Below, one piece after another: positions 24,445 to 35,062 of a DNA stretch of 64,000 nt; within the stretch, counting starts at the first letter, position 1, and each line of letters opens with the position of its first letter. Source of the stretch: Gammaproteobacteria bacterium. Its GTDB lineage: Bacteria; Pseudomonadota; Gammaproteobacteria; Enterobacterales; Kangiellaceae. The translations under genes and the position numbers were made by a program. The notes under the pieces were generated by a model, which worked only from the letters and a program-made list of their open reading frames with translations, searched no databases and was not told the DNA's origin. The DNA is taken from positions 1 to 64,000 of the forward strand of contig JABXHQ010000082.1 of NCBI GenBank assembly GCA_013373545.1, written 5' to 3'.

Positions 24445-26622
24445 ATGGTAAGTGACACTGATAAGAATCAAAATATTGACAATGCGGATGAAATTAAGTC
24501 ACTTGCCAGTTATTTAGAAGACTCAACACTTCCAACAAAAAAGTCGCTTACTGATCTCAAAGCACCCGCTTTGTATATCAATCGAGAGCTGTCATTTTTA
24601 CAGTTTAATTGGCGGGTTTTACAACAAGCATTAGATGAAGATCTACCCCTGCTCGAGCGGATCCGATTTATTTTTATCTTCAGCAACAATTTAGATGAAT
24701 TCTTTGAGGTGAGGGTCGCGTCGTTAGTGCATTGTGCTAACCATCATCCAGAACGCAAAGGTCCCGATGGACTGTCGCCGTTACAAGCGCTTAATGAAAT
24801 TAGTAAGACTTGTCATGAGATGGTCGATGAACAATACCGTATTTTTAATGATGTGCTATTACCTAAGCTAGCTCAAGAGCGGATACACTTCTTACGCCGT
24901 AATCAATGGAATAAACGTCAAGCAGAATGGGTTAAACAATACTTTCTCGATGAAGTCGCGCCAGTTATTAGTCCGATAGGATTAGATTTGGCCCATCCAT
25001 TTCCTCGCTTGGTTAATAAAAGTTTGCACTTCATTGTCGCTTTAGAAGGGAAAGATGCTTTCGGACGCGAGAGTGATTATGCTGTGGTTCATATGCCGCG
25101 CTCACTACCGCGAATTATTCAATTACCGAAACATTTATCAGGCAAAGGTGACAGTTTTGTTTTCTTGTCCGCCATTATCCACGCCAATGCGGAAGAGCTA
25201 TTTCCGGGGATGAAAATAAAAGGCTGTTACCAATTCCGCCTTACCCGAGATTCAGACCTGTTCGTTGATGAAGACGACATTGAAGATCTTGCTAACGCAT
25301 TAAAGTTAGAGCTTCAAAGTCGCGATTTTGGTACGTCGGTTAGACTTGAAATTGCTGATAATTGCCCGGATAAAATTGCCCAATTTCTGTTACAAAAATG
25401 CCATTTAACCGAGCAAGAGTTATATCGAGTAAATGGTCCAGTTAATTTAAATCGCTTGCTTAGTTTAAGTGATATGGTTGATCGCGATGACCTAAAGTTC
25501 AAACCCTTTGCACCGGCAATACCGAAAGCTCTGCGCGTAAAATCTCACAGTATTTTTGAAACATTAAAACAGCACGATGTTTTACTGCATCATCCGTATC
25601 AAAGTTTCGAACCGGTGGTCAATTTCATTCGCGCGGCAGCGCTCGATAATGAAGTGCTGGCGATTAAACAGACTTTGTATCGTACAGGATCGAGCTCACC
25701 AATTGTCGAAGCATTAATTGATGCTGCTCGTTCAGGGAAAGAAGTAACCGCGGTTGTCGAACTTAGAGCTCGCTTTGACGAACATGCAAATATAGAGCTC
25801 GCTAATAAATTACAAGATGCTGGTGCCTTGGTGGTTTATGGTGTTGTTGGGTTCAAAACACATGCAAAATTATGTGTAGTCACTCGGCGCGAAAAGAAAA
25901 AGCTTCGTCACTATGCGCATTTAGGTAGTGGTAATTATCATGCTGGTACGGCAAAACTTTATACCGACATTGGCCTTTTAACCGCGAATAAAAAATTATG
26001 TGAAGATGCGCAACGAGTTTTTCTTCAGTTAACTGGCATGGGTAAAGCTTATGATATGAAAGCAATGCTACAGGCACCGTTTACCTTACATAAAGGTTTG
26101 CTTGCGTTGATTGAACAGGAAATTGCTAACAAAAAGCAAGGCTTACCGGCTTACATCAAAGCGCGTATGAATTCTCTAACCGAAGCGAGTATGATCGAAA
26201 AACTCTACGAAGCTTCACAAGCTGGTGTCGAAATAGATTTAGTAATACGCGGTATATGTTGTTTGCGCCCCGGCCTTAAAAATATATCTGAAAACATACG
26301 CGTACGTTCCATTGTTGGACGCTTTTTAGAGCATTCGCGAGTATTTTGCTTTGCGAATAATGATGATCCGAAAGTCTACGTTTCAAGTGCAGATTGGATG
26401 GACCGAAACTTGTTTCATCGTGTCGAAACCTGCTTTCCAATTCCTGACCCAGCCTTGGCTGAGAGAATTATTAATGAAACATTAACGGTGTATCTAAAAG
26501 ATAACAGTCAAAGTTGGGAGTTAATTAGCGACGGTCGCTACATCAAAAGCTCTCCGGGCGACGCGAGTCATTTTCGAGCTCAAAAGTACTTGTTGGATCG
26601 TCTTTGTCCAAGCAAAAATTAA
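24445..26622 (+). CDS. ppk1: polyphosphate kinase 1
   Basis: Makes inorganic polyphosphate from ATP, reversibly. 725 residues, longer than E. coli (688), mainly through an acidic N-terminal extension of about 35 residues before YINRELSFLQFN. The phospho-acceptor histidine is His473 in KTHAKL, with His492 in YAHLGSGN, keeping the 19-residue spacing of E. coli His435/His454. No strong ribosome site is seen upstream of ATG. ppx lies 1.4 kb away in opposite orientation. Confidence 0.96.
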   Translation: MVSDTDKNQNIDNADEIKSLASYLEDSTLPTKKSLTDLKAPALYINRELSFLQFNWRVLQQALDEDLPLLERIRFIFIFSNNLDEFFEVRVASLVHCANHHPERKGPDGLSPLQALNEISKTCHEMVDEQYRIFNDVLLPKLAQERIHFLRRNQWNKRQAEWVKQYFLDEVAPVISPIGLDLAHPFPRLVNKSLHFIVALEGKDAFGRESDYAVVHMPRSLPRIIQLPKHLSGKGDSFVFLSAIIHANAEELFPGMKIKGCYQFRLTRDSDLFVDEDDIEDLANALKLELQSRDFGTSVRLEIADNCPDKIAQFLLQKCHLTEQELYRVNGPVNLNRLLSLSDMVDRDDLKFKPFAPAIPKALRVKSHSIFETLKQHDVLLHHPYQSFEPVVNFIRAAALDNEVLAIKQTLYRTGSSSPIVEALIDAARSGKEVTAVVELRARFDEHANIELANKLQDAGALVVYGVVGFKTHAKLCVVTRREKKKLRHYAHLGSGNYHAGTAKLYTDIGLLTANKKLCEDAQRVFLQLTGMGKAYDMKAMLQAPFTLHKGLLALIEQEIANKKQGLPAYIKARMNSLTEASMIEKLYEASQAGVEIDLVIRGICCLRPGLKNISENIRVRSIVGRFLEHSRVFCFANNDDPKVYVSSADWMDRNLFHRVETCFPIPDPALAERIINETLTVYLKDNSQSWELISDGRYIKSSPGDASHFRAQKYLLDRLCPSKN

Positions 26623-26657
26623 TAATTAACGCTTTTTGTTAAGTTGCCACTTTTATT

Positions 26658-26683
26658 TAGCATAATTACGCGGTAGCATAATT
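26658..26683 (+). repeat. 10-bp direct repeat upstream of the S41 protease gene
   Basis: TAGCATAATT occurs twice, at 26658-26667 and 26674-26683, with a 6-base gap. It lies in the 89-base gap before the lipoprotein gene and could be a regulatory site, but this AT-rich stretch may be chance. Confidence 0.35.
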
Positions 26684-26711
26684 TTTGTTCAACTCATTAG
26701 CAGGTGGTGTA

Positions 26712-28001
26712 ATGAAACGATTAATATTATTCATGGTTGTCGCCTTGCTGTTATCTGGTTGTAGCAATAGTAATAGTGGCAATCAGCAGTGCAGCATAGC
26801 CGAACAAAATTCAGTTTGGTTTAGTTACTTGCAGGACTGGTATCTTTTTTATCAAGATTTACCAAGCGAAATTGATCCGAATAGTTATGCTTCCGTTGCG
26901 GCAATGCTCGAAGCCGTGCGGTCTTCTCAAGATCGATTCTCGTACATTATAACTAAACAAGACTATGATGCCTTTTTTAATAGTGGCAGCTACTTTGGCT
27001 ATGGATTTAGTCTTGATACGGAACAAGTCGCTGATGCCTACGTTATTCGCTACGTTTTTTCAGGCTCTGGCGCTGACAACGCTGGCCTACAGCGTGGCGA
27101 TCAACTAATTTCGATAAACGGATATAGCGTAACGGAAATTAAGCAGCAGAGTTTAGACTCCGCGACCGTATATGGACCCGATCAAGACGGCTATACTATT
27201 TCCGTGACTTATCGTGATGCACAAAGTAATACTATTACAACCGATATTGTAAAAGGCGTAGTCACGACCAATACCGTATTTGACGTTCGATCCTTTAACA
27301 CTAGTGCGGGTACCGTAGGTTATTTATCGTTTCAACATGGTTTTATTGAGCCATCGGAAAATGAGTTGTCGTCGGCATTTGCGACGTTAAGCGCTGATAA
27401 TCCTGAACAACTGATTCTTGACCTTCGCTATAATGGTGGCGGGCGAATTTCCATTGCCCAACAATTGGCGTCTTTAATTGGCGGCGATAACACTGCTGGA
27501 GAGGTTTTTGGCACATTAACCTTTAATGATAAACACACTAATGAAAACTCGACCTATTCATTCGTTTCACTGCTTGATGATTTAAATATCACGAGGTTAA
27601 TCGTGTTAACGACTGATAACACTTGTTCTGCGAGTGAAATGGTTATTAATGGTTTAATGCCTTTTTTAGATGTGGTTGTCGTTGGCGGTACCACTTGTGG
27701 CAAACCGATTGGAATGTCTCCGCAAGAGTATTGTGAAATGGTGATGTCGGCAATTAATTTTAAAGTCACAAACGCAAATGACTATGGTGAATATTTTGAT
27801 GGTCTTACGGCGCAGTGTAGTGTGGCGGACCAAATTGTCGCTGACTGGGGAAGTCTCGACGATCCACTGCTTGCCGAGGGTATTTATTTCGCGGAAAACA
27901 GTAGCTGTTCTAACGTAGTACGGCCGGAGTTGTTATCGCGCTCATTGCAGTCGCAAGAGCTACCCACCTACCAGAGTATCCTATTTGGAAATCGTTATTG
28001 A
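26712..28001 (+). CDS. S41-family (C-terminal processing) peptidase lipoprotein
   Basis: Predicted outer-membrane or periplasmic lipoprotein protease of 429 residues. Lipobox LLLSGC (Cys17) follows MKRLILFMVVA. A PDZ-like segment (about 95-165, with AGLQRGDQLISINGYSV) precedes the S41 core LDLRYNGGGR. The Ser306/Lys331 dyad (TCSASE and TTCGKP) keeps the 25-residue spacing known for CtpA/CtpB proteases. I used ATG 26712 because it begins the signal peptide and has AGGTGG upstream. Its substrate is unknown. It converges on ppx, overlapping by 7 bases. Confidence 0.87.
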   Translation: MKRLILFMVVALLLSGCSNSNSGNQQCSIAEQNSVWFSYLQDWYLFYQDLPSEIDPNSYASVAAMLEAVRSSQDRFSYIITKQDYDAFFNSGSYFGYGFSLDTEQVADAYVIRYVFSGSGADNAGLQRGDQLISINGYSVTEIKQQSLDSATVYGPDQDGYTISVTYRDAQSNTITTDIVKGVVTTNTVFDVRSFNTSAGTVGYLSFQHGFIEPSENELSSAFATLSADNPEQLILDLRYNGGGRISIAQQLASLIGGDNTAGEVFGTLTFNDKHTNENSTYSFVSLLDDLNITRLIVLTTDNTCSASEMVINGLMPFLDVVVVGGTTCGKPIGMSPQEYCEMVMSAINFKVTNANDYGEYFDGLTAQCSVADQIVADWGSLDDPLLAEGIYFAENSSCSNVVRPELLSRSLQSQELPTYQSILFGNRY

Positions 28002-29503
28002 TGCTCAAGAAATAACAGTGGCAGGTTTACTTGTGACAAGTAAGCCTGCTCTTGTTCCAAATCGGCAGCCAATAATGAATGTTCAGAAAGATATTGCGCC
28101 GGAAAAACTAAGGTCATTTCTTCATTGTCGACGGCTACTTCTATTTCTGGCCATGCAACATCTCGGCGCCGATGATTAAACAATACAGCTAAACGTAAGA
28201 TTCGTCCTAAGCGAATTAGTTGAGTGCGAAATTTATCATCGCTGATCACTTCAAAGCGGTGTAATGGAAACTTTCGTCGAAAACTTCTTACCAACAAGGC
28301 AAGCAAGCGTTGCTGCATAATACTGAAACCACTTAAGTCCGAGTTTTTAATAATATACTCACCATGTTTTTGCTGCTTGCTAAAATTGATACTCAAACCA
28401 ATTTCATGGCAACGCGCTGCCCAGCTCAACATATATTTAAAGTAATCGTTATCTAAATCCCATGGCTTAGCAACTTTATTCCAAAGGAGCAAAGCAATCG
28501 TATTTACTCGTCGTGCTTGGTCCATATCGATATGGTAACGAGCCAACAGCCCACGAACGGCTCGCTCTTTAATATCAGCGGTTTTTTCTTGACCAACTAG
28601 CTCATAGAGCAATCCTTCACGCAGTGCTGCTGGTGAAGTCGACATCGACTCAATTTTGAGAGTTTTGAATATTGCGATTAGGATTGCTAGTCCAGCCGGA
28701 AGAATTTCACGGCGGGTTTCTGACAGGCCTTCAAGATTGATATCGGCAATATTTTTAGTATCAATGAGGCGTCTTTTAAGGGTTAATAGGTCATTTAGAG
28801 TAATATCGCTCTTTTCGCTATTCGTCGCCTGATAAATGTCTAAAATCGACTCTATTGTCCCCGAGGTGCCAACCGTAATTTCCCACCCTTCGCGCAAATA
28901 TAGATCTTGTATCGAGAGTAACTCTAATCGAGCTGCGGTAATTGCACGCTTGAAATTTGATTTGCTAACGAGTCCATCATTGAAGAACTTTTGACTGTAA
29001 GAGACACACCCCATTTGCAAGCTATCAAGTAACACTGGCTCAAAGGCTTCGCCAATCGCAAACTCGGTACTACCGCCGCCGATATCGACTACCATCTGCT
29101 TGCGATTGGTCAGTTGGAAATGCGCAACGCCTTCGAAAATTAACCGTGCTTCTTCACGCCCGGATATAACTTCGATCGGATAGCCGAGTATGGCTTCGGC
29201 TTTAAGTAAAAATTCAGGGGTGTTTTTGGCTTTTCTTAGAGCATAAGTACCGACTGCTCGCACATACGCGGTATCACTGTCACCCAACCGCTGTTTAAAT
29301 TGCTCAAGACAGTTGAAAGCGCGCTGCTGCGACTCTTCGGTTAAAATATTATTCTTATCAAGGCCGGCTGCGAGTCGTACCTTTTCTTTTAATCGTCCGA
29401 TGATCTGTAAATTATTATGTTGCAGTTGAGCCAGCGTTAAATGAAAGCTATTCGATCCCAGATCAACTGCAGCAATAATAGGGTTGCCATTGTTCTTGGC
29501 CAT
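27995..29503 (-). CDS. ppx: exopolyphosphatase / Ppx-GppA phosphatase
   Basis: Hydrolyses terminal phosphate from polyphosphate (Ppx) or pppGpp (GppA). 502 residues. The ASKHA fold starts with AAVDLGSNSFHLTLAQ, and VDIGGGSTEFAI is the second phosphate-binding loop. The C-terminal half has HD-like helices (ARCHEIGLSINFSKQQKHG), as in long Ppx proteins. Presence of ppk1 nearby favours Ppx. It lies 6 bases after rhlB on the same strand. Confidence 0.92.
   Translation of the reverse strand: MAKNNGNPIIAAVDLGSNSFHLTLAQLQHNNLQIIGRLKEKVRLAAGLDKNNILTEESQQRAFNCLEQFKQRLGDSDTAYVRAVGTYALRKAKNTPEFLLKAEAILGYPIEVISGREEARLIFEGVAHFQLTNRKQMVVDIGGGSTEFAIGEAFEPVLLDSLQMGCVSYSQKFFNDGLVSKSNFKRAITAARLELLSIQDLYLREGWEITVGTSGTIESILDIYQATNSEKSDITLNDLLTLKRRLIDTKNIADINLEGLSETRREILPAGLAILIAIFKTLKIESMSTSPAALREGLLYELVGQEKTADIKERAVRGLLARYHIDMDQARRVNTIALLLWNKVAKPWDLDNDYFKYMLSWAARCHEIGLSINFSKQQKHGEYIIKNSDLSGFSIMQQRLLALLVRSFRRKFPLHRFEVISDDKFRTQLIRLGRILRLAVLFNHRRRDVAWPEIEVAVDNEEMTLVFPAQYLSEHSLLAADLEQEQAYLSQVNLPLLFLEHQ
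28021..28049. other. strong hairpin at the S41/ppx convergent end
   Basis: A 13-bp stem (one G-T pair) with a TGA loop: GCAGGTTTACTTG pairs with CAAGTAAGCCTGC. It is inside the last codons of ppx and 20 bases past the S41 stop. There is no clean U-tract on either side, so it may stop or protect the 3' end of the S41 transcript rather than act as a classic terminator. Confidence 0.5.
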
Positions 29504-29509
29504 AAAACA

Positions 29510-30751
29510 TTATCTTCCTTGATTATTGTGGCGCTTATTGGGGCGTCCTCTGTTGTGGCGTTTTACGTGGAAAGGTTTTACTTCAGCAAGTAATTCGGCG
29601 GTGACCTCTTGTTTTGGGATCTCGTGCTCGATGTACTCTTCTATAGCCGGTAAGGCAAATGCGCTGTCTTCACAGGCAAATGAAATAGCATCGCCTTCAG
29701 CGCCGGCGCGCGCTGTTCGACCAATGCGATGAACATAGTCTTCAGCATCTTCAGGAAGATCATAATTAATCACATGAGTGACGTCGTCAATGTGCAAACC
29801 ACGGGCGGCGACATCGGTGGCAATCAAGGCTGGTAGTTCATCGGTTTTAAATTTGTCCAGTAATGCCATGCGCTTCTTTTGCGGGACATCGCCAGTGAGT
29901 AGCCCGACCTGCCAATCATTGGCTCGAAGCATGGCGAAAATGGTTTCGGCATCGCGTTTAGTGTTCACAAAAATCATGGTTTTATCGGGCGTTTCTTGGT
30001 TCATTAATCCAAGAAGCAAACTCAGTTTGTCAGAGTTGCTGGGGTAATAAAGAACCTCACGTACCTTTTTCGCAGTTACTTGTTCGGGTTCGACTTGCAC
30101 ATGTTTTGGTGTATTCATATGCTCATAAGCCAGCTCTTGTACGCGGTGTGATAAAGTCGCTGAAAACAACATATTCAACCGGTCATTGGCCGGCGGCATG
30201 CGTCGGAATAAGTAGCGAATGTCAGCAATAAAACCCAGATCAAACATGCGATCGGCTTCATCGAGTACTACTACGTCGATAGCATCGAGTCGGTAAACCC
30301 CTTGCTTTAAATAGTCGATCAAGCGACCGGTTGTGCCGATCAATACATCGACGCCTTCGGCGAGCATTGTTCGCTGTTCGTCGTAGCCAGTGCCGCCATA
30401 TACAGCCCCGACTTTGAGTTTAGTGAACTCAGCAAGCTTCTCAGCATCATTCATAATTTGCACAACCAGCTCGCGTGTGGGAGCCATAATAATGGCGCGC
30501 GGCTCGTTTTTGAGTCGATTTTGATCTGCGGGCAGAGTGAGTAGCTCATCGAACACCGCTAATAAAAATGCGATTGTCTTCCCGGTGCCGGTTTGCGCTT
30601 GACCCGCAACATCTTGCCCTTTAAGGGTTAACGGCAGCGATAGCGCTTGGATGGGTGTACAATGGGTAAAGTTGTTTTTGTTGAGCGCTTTGATTAACCG
30701 TGGGTCGAGACCGATTTTACTGAAGGCTGTTGTCGATAGGTGTTTTGTCAT
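29510..30751 (-). CDS. rhlB: DEAD-box ATP-dependent RNA helicase RhlB
   Basis: RNA helicase of the degradosome type, 413 residues (E. coli 421). The Q motif ([14 protein letters not shown]), motif [22 protein letters not shown] and [13 protein letters not shown] are all present. The C-terminus is short, basic and Arg/Asn-rich ([15 protein letters not shown]). Overall match and divergent position next to trxA-rho support RhlB rather than another DEAD-box paralogue. Confidence 0.94.
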   Translation of the reverse strand: MTKHLSTTAFSKIGLDPRLIKALNKNNFTHCTPIQALSLPLTLKGQDVAGQAQTGTGKTIAFLLAVFDELLTLPADQNRLKNEPRAIIMAPTRELVVQIMNDAEKLAEFTKLKVGAVYGGTGYDEQRTMLAEGVDVLIGTTGRLIDYLKQGVYRLDAIDVVVLDEADRMFDLGFIADIRYLFRRMPPANDRLNMLFSATLSHRVQELAYEHMNTPKHVQVEPEQVTAKKVREVLYYPSNSDKLSLLLGLMNQETPDKTMIFVNTKRDAETIFAMLRANDWQVGLLTGDVPQKKRMALLDKFKTDELPALIATDVAARGLHIDDVTHVINYDLPEDAEDYVHRIGRTARAGAEGDAISFACEDSAFALPAIEEYIEHEIPKQEVTAELLAEVKPFHVKRHNRGRPNKRHNNQGR

Positions 30752-30991
30752 AATTATTTATCAAACTGTTGGGTTGGCGACAATTGCGGTTAGCGGCTGC
30801 TCTATTCCAGCCACCGAAAACTGTCGTTAGGTTTCTGATTTGTCACATTATTACGTCAGTGTAATGCCCAATCACGCTTTTGGAAACTGATAGTTTTGCT
30901 ATTGGGCTTGAAATTTGTCAAACTAAACCCCAGTTTACACCTTCTAATATTACGATTGACTGACTACGAACATTTCCGGAGAAAGCAACAG

Positions 30992-31318
30992 ATGAGCGAA
31001 CAAATTGTCCACTTAAGCGATGACAGTTTTGAGTCCGAAGTATTACAATCAGATGTGCCCGTTTTAGTGGATTACTGGGCGGAATGGTGCGGTCCATGCC
31101 GTATGATCGCCCCGATTCTCGATGAGATCGCCAGTGAATACGACGGTAAAATTAAGGTCGCTAAGTTAAACATTGACGAAAATCGAGCAACGCCACCTAA
31201 ATACGGTATCCGAGGTATTCCAACCCTTATGCTGTTTAAGAATGGCGCAGCCGAGGCGACTCAAGTGGGCGCGGTTAATAAGTCACAGTTGGTAGCTTTT
31301 ATCGACTCCAATATCTAA
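30992..31318 (+). CDS. trxA: thioredoxin 1
   Basis: Cytosolic disulfide reductase, 108 residues. WCGPC active site with Cys33/Cys36; [12 protein letters not shown] carries the cis-Pro. I chose ATG 30992 over an in-frame start 96 bases upstream, because [13 protein letters not shown] matches the family N-terminus and GGAG is about ten bases before it. It lies upstream of rho, as in E. coli, and is divergent from rhlB. Confidence 0.97.
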   Translation: MSEQIVHLSDDSFESEVLQSDVPVLVDYWAEWCGPCRMIAPILDEIASEYDGKIKVAKLNIDENRATPPKYGIRGIPTLMLFKNGAAEATQVGAVNKSQLVAFIDSNI

Positions 31319-31572
31319 GGTTAGGAACGGCTAGTACCGTTCTCGCCTTTTGAGTTCCCGATTCTTTCATTGCAACACTGGACAGGGTCGGGAATTAATG
31401 CTAATTTCCTTGATAGCTTTCCTGTGGGGCCTCCCAATATCCATAATTCCAGGATAAAGCCAATCACCTAAAACAGTTTTGATAACGGAATCAGTTGGAA
31501 TCAGGTCGTAACAACTCATGTTTGATCGGAATCCATTAACACTCTAACTATAACCATTCGACATATCCAATC
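31319..31572 (+). promoter_or_regulatory. rho leader region with possible leader peptide
   Basis: A 254-base untranslated stretch between trxA and rho. A GAACGG/CCGTTC stem-loop at 31325-31342 is followed only after five bases by TTTT, so it is a weak terminator at best. A possible 19-codon leader reading frame (31398-31457, MLISLIAFLWG...) is preceded by GGGAATTA. E. coli rho also has a long autoregulated leader with a small reading frame, so attenuation by Rho is plausible here. Confidence 0.4.
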
Positions 31573-32829
31573 ATGAATCTAACGGAACTCAAACAGAAAT
31601 CAGCTTCTGAACTTACTAACCTTGCAGCGTCTATGGGCATTGAAAATATGGCCCGTAATCGTAAACAAGATATCATTTTCTCCATTTTAAAAGCGCATGC
31701 GAAGTCAGGCGAAGATATCTTTGGCGATGGTGTTTTAGAAATCCTACCCGATGGCTTTGGCTTTTTACGTAGCGCTGACTCCTCTTACCTTGCGGGGCCT
31801 GATGATATTTATGTATCACCCAGCCAAATTCGACGATTTAGCCTACGCACTGGTGATACTATCTCCGGAAAAATTCGTCCGCCAAAAGATGGCGAGCGCT
31901 ATTTTGCGTTGCTAAAAGTCAACAAAATCAATTACGACAGCCCAGAGAATGCGCGTAATAAGATTTTATTTGAGAACCTAACGCCGTTACATCCCGATGA
32001 GCGAATTCGAATGGAACGTGGCAACGGTAGCTCAGAAGATATTACCGCACGCGTAATTGACTTAGCTGCACCGATCGGTAAAGGTCAACGAGCGTTGGTG
32101 GTTTCTCCACCGAAAGCCGGTAAAACGATGATGATGCAAAACATTGCTCAATCTATCACCGCGAATAATCCCGACTGCACCTTAATAGTGTTATTGATTG
32201 ACGAGCGTCCTGAAGAAGTTACCGAGATGCAACGCTCGGTGCGTGGTGAAGTAATCGCTTCTACTTTCGATGAACCGGCAAGTCGACATGTACAAGTGGC
32301 TGAAATGGTTATCGAAAAGGCAAAACGTCTCGTCGAACACAAAAAAGACGTGGTGATTTTGCTCGACTCAATAACGCGTCTTGCGCGTGCTTACAATACG
32401 GTGATCCCGTCATCTGGCAAGGTATTAACCGGTGGTGTCGATGCAAATGCATTGCAGCGTCCAAAACGCTTTTTCGGTGCGGCACGTAACATTGAGGAAG
32501 GTGGAAGCTTAACGATTATTGCGACGGCTTTGATTGATACTGGTTCGAAGATGGATGAAGTGATTTACGAAGAGTTCAAAGGTACCGGTAACATGGAGCT
32601 GCAACTCGACCGTAAAATAGCGGAAAAACGCGTGTTCCCAGCGATCAATATTAACCGTAGCGGTACCCGTAAAGAAGACTTATTAACTAGCCCAGATGAA
32701 CTGCAGAAGATGTGGATCTTGCGTAAAATTGTGCATCCGATGCAAGAAATTGAAGCTATGGAGTTCTTGGTTGATAAGCTCGCTTTGACCAAAACCAATG
32801 ATGAATTTTTTGAGTCGATGAAACGCTAG
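31573..32829 (+). CDS. rho: transcription termination factor Rho
   Basis: Hexameric RNA-dependent ATPase that ends transcription. 418 residues (E. coli 419) and nearly colinear with it. The N-terminal helical and OB RNA-binding domain ([17 protein letters not shown]) is intact. Walker A is PPKAGKT, Walker B is [15 protein letters not shown], and the Q and R loops are present. No clear ribosome site precedes ATG, consistent with controlled expression through the long leader. Confidence 0.98.
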   Translation: MNLTELKQKSASELTNLAASMGIENMARNRKQDIIFSILKAHAKSGEDIFGDGVLEILPDGFGFLRSADSSYLAGPDDIYVSPSQIRRFSLRTGDTISGKIRPPKDGERYFALLKVNKINYDSPENARNKILFENLTPLHPDERIRMERGNGSSEDITARVIDLAAPIGKGQRALVVSPPKAGKTMMMQNIAQSITANNPDCTLIVLLIDERPEEVTEMQRSVRGEVIASTFDEPASRHVQVAEMVIEKAKRLVEHKKDVVILLDSITRLARAYNTVIPSSGKVLTGGVDANALQRPKRFFGAARNIEEGGSLTIIATALIDTGSKMDEVIYEEFKGTGNMELQLDRKIAEKRVFPAININRSGTRKEDLLTSPDELQKMWILRKIVHPMQEIEAMEFLVDKLALTKTNDEFFESMKR

Positions 32830-32850
32830 TCGATTTGCCTTGAGAGCAGC

Positions 32851-34320
32851 ATGCAATATCGAGACTTAAGAGATTTTATCGCACAATTAGAATCAATGGG
32901 CGAGCTAAAGCGGATTTCTCACCCCATTGATCCCAATCTTGAAATGACGGAAATTGCCGACCGCACGTTACGCGCGGGCGGTCCTGCCCTGTTATTTGAA
33001 AATCCCATTGGCAGTGACATACCGGTGCTGGCAAATTTGTTTGGTACCGCGCGCCGAGTGGCGCTTGGTATGGGACAAGCGGACACCGCTGCACTAAGAG
33101 AAGTCGGTGAGTTATTGGCGTTTTTAAAGCAGCCTGAGCCGCCGCAAGGCATTAAAGAAGCCTGGTCACAGTTACCGATATTTAAGCAAGTCTTGAATAT
33201 GGCGCCAAAAACCATCAAAAAGGCACCGTGTCAGGAGATAGTGTGGCGCGGTGACGAAATTGACCTTGCACGTTTACCGGTTCAGACCTGCTGGCCGGGT
33301 GATGCAGCACCGCTAATTACTTGGGGATTGGTTATTACTCAAGGACCGCACAAGTCGCGGCAAAACCTTGGTATTTATCGGCAGCAAGTGATTGCTCCTA
33401 ACAAAGTTATTATGCGTTGGTTATCCCATCGCGGTGGCGCACTTGACTTTCATGAGTGGCAACAACAACATCCAGGTAAACCCTTTCCTGTTGCTGTGGC
33501 GCTTGGCGCTGATCCAGCGACTATACTCGGTGCTGTGACACCGGTGCCAGACAATATGAGTGAGTACGCTTTCGCTGGTTTGTTACGTGGCAAAAAAACC
33601 GAACTTACCGAGTGTGTTTTACACGACTTAAAAGTCCCTGCGAGCGCTGAGATTGTGCTAGAAGGCTACATTTACCCCGATGAACTAGCGCCTGAAGGGC
33701 CTTTTGGTGATCACACGGGGTACTATAATGAAGTTGATCATTTCCCAGTGTTTACCATCGAAGCAATTACGATGCGTGAGCGCCCGATTTACCACAGCAC
33801 TTATACCGGCCGGCCACCTGATGAGCCTGCCATTTTGGGGGTGGCCCTTAACGAAGTATTTGTGCCAATTTTAAAGAAGCAATTTCCGGAAATTGAAGAT
33901 TTTTATTTGCCTCCGGAAGGTTGTTCTTATCGAATGGCGATCGTCACTATCAAAAAACAATACCCTGGTCATGCAAAACGAGTGATGCTTGGGGTATGGT
34001 CGTTTTTACGTCAATTTATGTATACAAAATTTGTTATAGTAACGGATGACGACGTAAATGCGCGCGATTGGCAAGATGTTATTTGGGCGATTACCACACG
34101 TGTCGATCCTACGCGGGACACCACGCTAATCGACCACACCCCAATTGATTATTTGGACTTTGCGTCACCAGTATCGGGTCTTGGCTCCAAAATGGGCATA
34201 GATGCTACGAACAAATGGCCCGGTGAAACGGATCGTGAGTGGGGGGAAGTTATTCAACAAGACCCTGCGGTAAAACAAAAAATTGATGAAATTTGGCACC
34301 AACTAGGAATAATGGAATGA
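32851..34320 (+). CDS. ubiD: 4-hydroxy-3-polyprenylbenzoate decarboxylase
   Basis: Prenyl-FMN-dependent decarboxylase of ubiquinone synthesis, 489 residues (E. coli 497). Highly conserved along its length: [61 protein letters not shown] (split over residues near 275) and [14 protein letters not shown]. The distal pair with a flavin reductase is the same as in E. coli (ubiD-fre). TGAGAGC precedes ATG. Confidence 0.96.
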   Translation: MQYRDLRDFIAQLESMGELKRISHPIDPNLEMTEIADRTLRAGGPALLFENPIGSDIPVLANLFGTARRVALGMGQADTAALREVGELLAFLKQPEPPQGIKEAWSQLPIFKQVLNMAPKTIKKAPCQEIVWRGDEIDLARLPVQTCWPGDAAPLITWGLVITQGPHKSRQNLGIYRQQVIAPNKVIMRWLSHRGGALDFHEWQQQHPGKPFPVAVALGADPATILGAVTPVPDNMSEYAFAGLLRGKKTELTECVLHDLKVPASAEIVLEGYIYPDELAPEGPFGDHTGYYNEVDHFPVFTIEAITMRERPIYHSTYTGRPPDEPAILGVALNEVFVPILKKQFPEIEDFYLPPEGCSYRMAIVTIKKQYPGHAKRVMLGVWSFLRQFMYTKFVIVTDDDVNARDWQDVIWAITTRVDPTRDTTLIDHTPIDYLDFASPVSGLGSKMGIDATNKWPGETDREWGEVIQQDPAVKQKIDEIWHQLGIME

Positions 34321-35045
34321 CAGTTAAGGAAATATTTTGTCAAGTCGCAGAGCTTGATGTTATAGGCAAGGATGTATATCGCGTTAAGCTGACCGCTGAT
34401 GAATTATCAGCCACTCCTTATCAAGGCGGTCAATATTTAACGCTGCAAGTAGAAGGTGGTCGTTGGATACCGTTTTCAATCGGCAACGCTCCCGAAGAGA
34501 AAAGTCATGTCGAGCTGCATATTCGACTAGTCCCTGGACACGAATTGGCACAACAGATCATCGACCAACTGCAACAAACTCGCACCGCGCATATTCAAGT
34601 TCCGATGGGGAAATGCGTGTTGCGCTCTGGATCGCGCGATGTAGTGTGTATTGTTGGTGGTACTGGTTTCTCTCCGATCAAAGCGATGTTGGAGTCAGCG
34701 TTTCACGCGCAAGATGCACGTCGTTTTCACTTATTTTGGGGTGCGCAAACGGCTAGTGAATTGTATTTGAATGAACTGCCTGAGCAATGGCAGCAAAGCA
34801 AAACTAACTTCAATTATGTGCCGGTTATTTCTGGTGATGATCCGAATTGGCAAGGAGAGCGTGGTTTCGCTCATGAACCCGCGTTTCGTCAACTCGACTG
34901 CCTAACCGATAAAGACTTTTATATTTCAGGTTCTCCAGCAATGGTGATGGCGGTGTATGAAGCCTTATTACAGCAAGGCGTCGACAAAAGCCAAGTGTTT
35001 GCCGATATGCTTGATATCAAAAGAGAAATGGGGGAAGACGTCTAA
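34317..35045 (+). CDS. fre: NAD(P)H-flavin reductase
   Basis: Reduces free flavins with NAD(P)H; the reduced flavin may supply the UbiX/UbiD prenyl-FMN branch. 242 residues. FAD-site motif [11 protein letters not shown] and NAD(P)-site [12 protein letters not shown] are present, with the ferredoxin-reductase-type C-terminus. ATG overlaps the ubiD stop (ATGA), so I used 34317 rather than an in-frame start 24 bases earlier. A palindromic pair AGACGTCT spans its stop codon but has no U-tract. Confidence 0.9.
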   Translation: MTVKEIFCQVAELDVIGKDVYRVKLTADELSATPYQGGQYLTLQVEGGRWIPFSIGNAPEEKSHVELHIRLVPGHELAQQIIDQLQQTRTAHIQVPMGKCVLRSGSRDVVCIVGGTGFSPIKAMLESAFHAQDARRFHLFWGAQTASELYLNELPEQWQQSKTNFNYVPVISGDDPNWQGERGFAHEPAFRQLDCLTDKDFYISGSPAMVMAVYEALLQQGVDKSQVFADMLDIKREMGEDV

Positions 35046-35062
35046 ATCAGACGTCTATCCAA

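Noticed and set aside
31325-31351. Terminator after trxA
   Set aside because: The six-bp stem is separated from a short T-run by five bases, so it is a poor intrinsic terminator.
35036-35056. Hairpin from two AGACGTCT copies at the end of the flavin reductase gene
   Set aside because: No U-tract on either strand. Each copy is itself a palindrome, so the structure is ambiguous.
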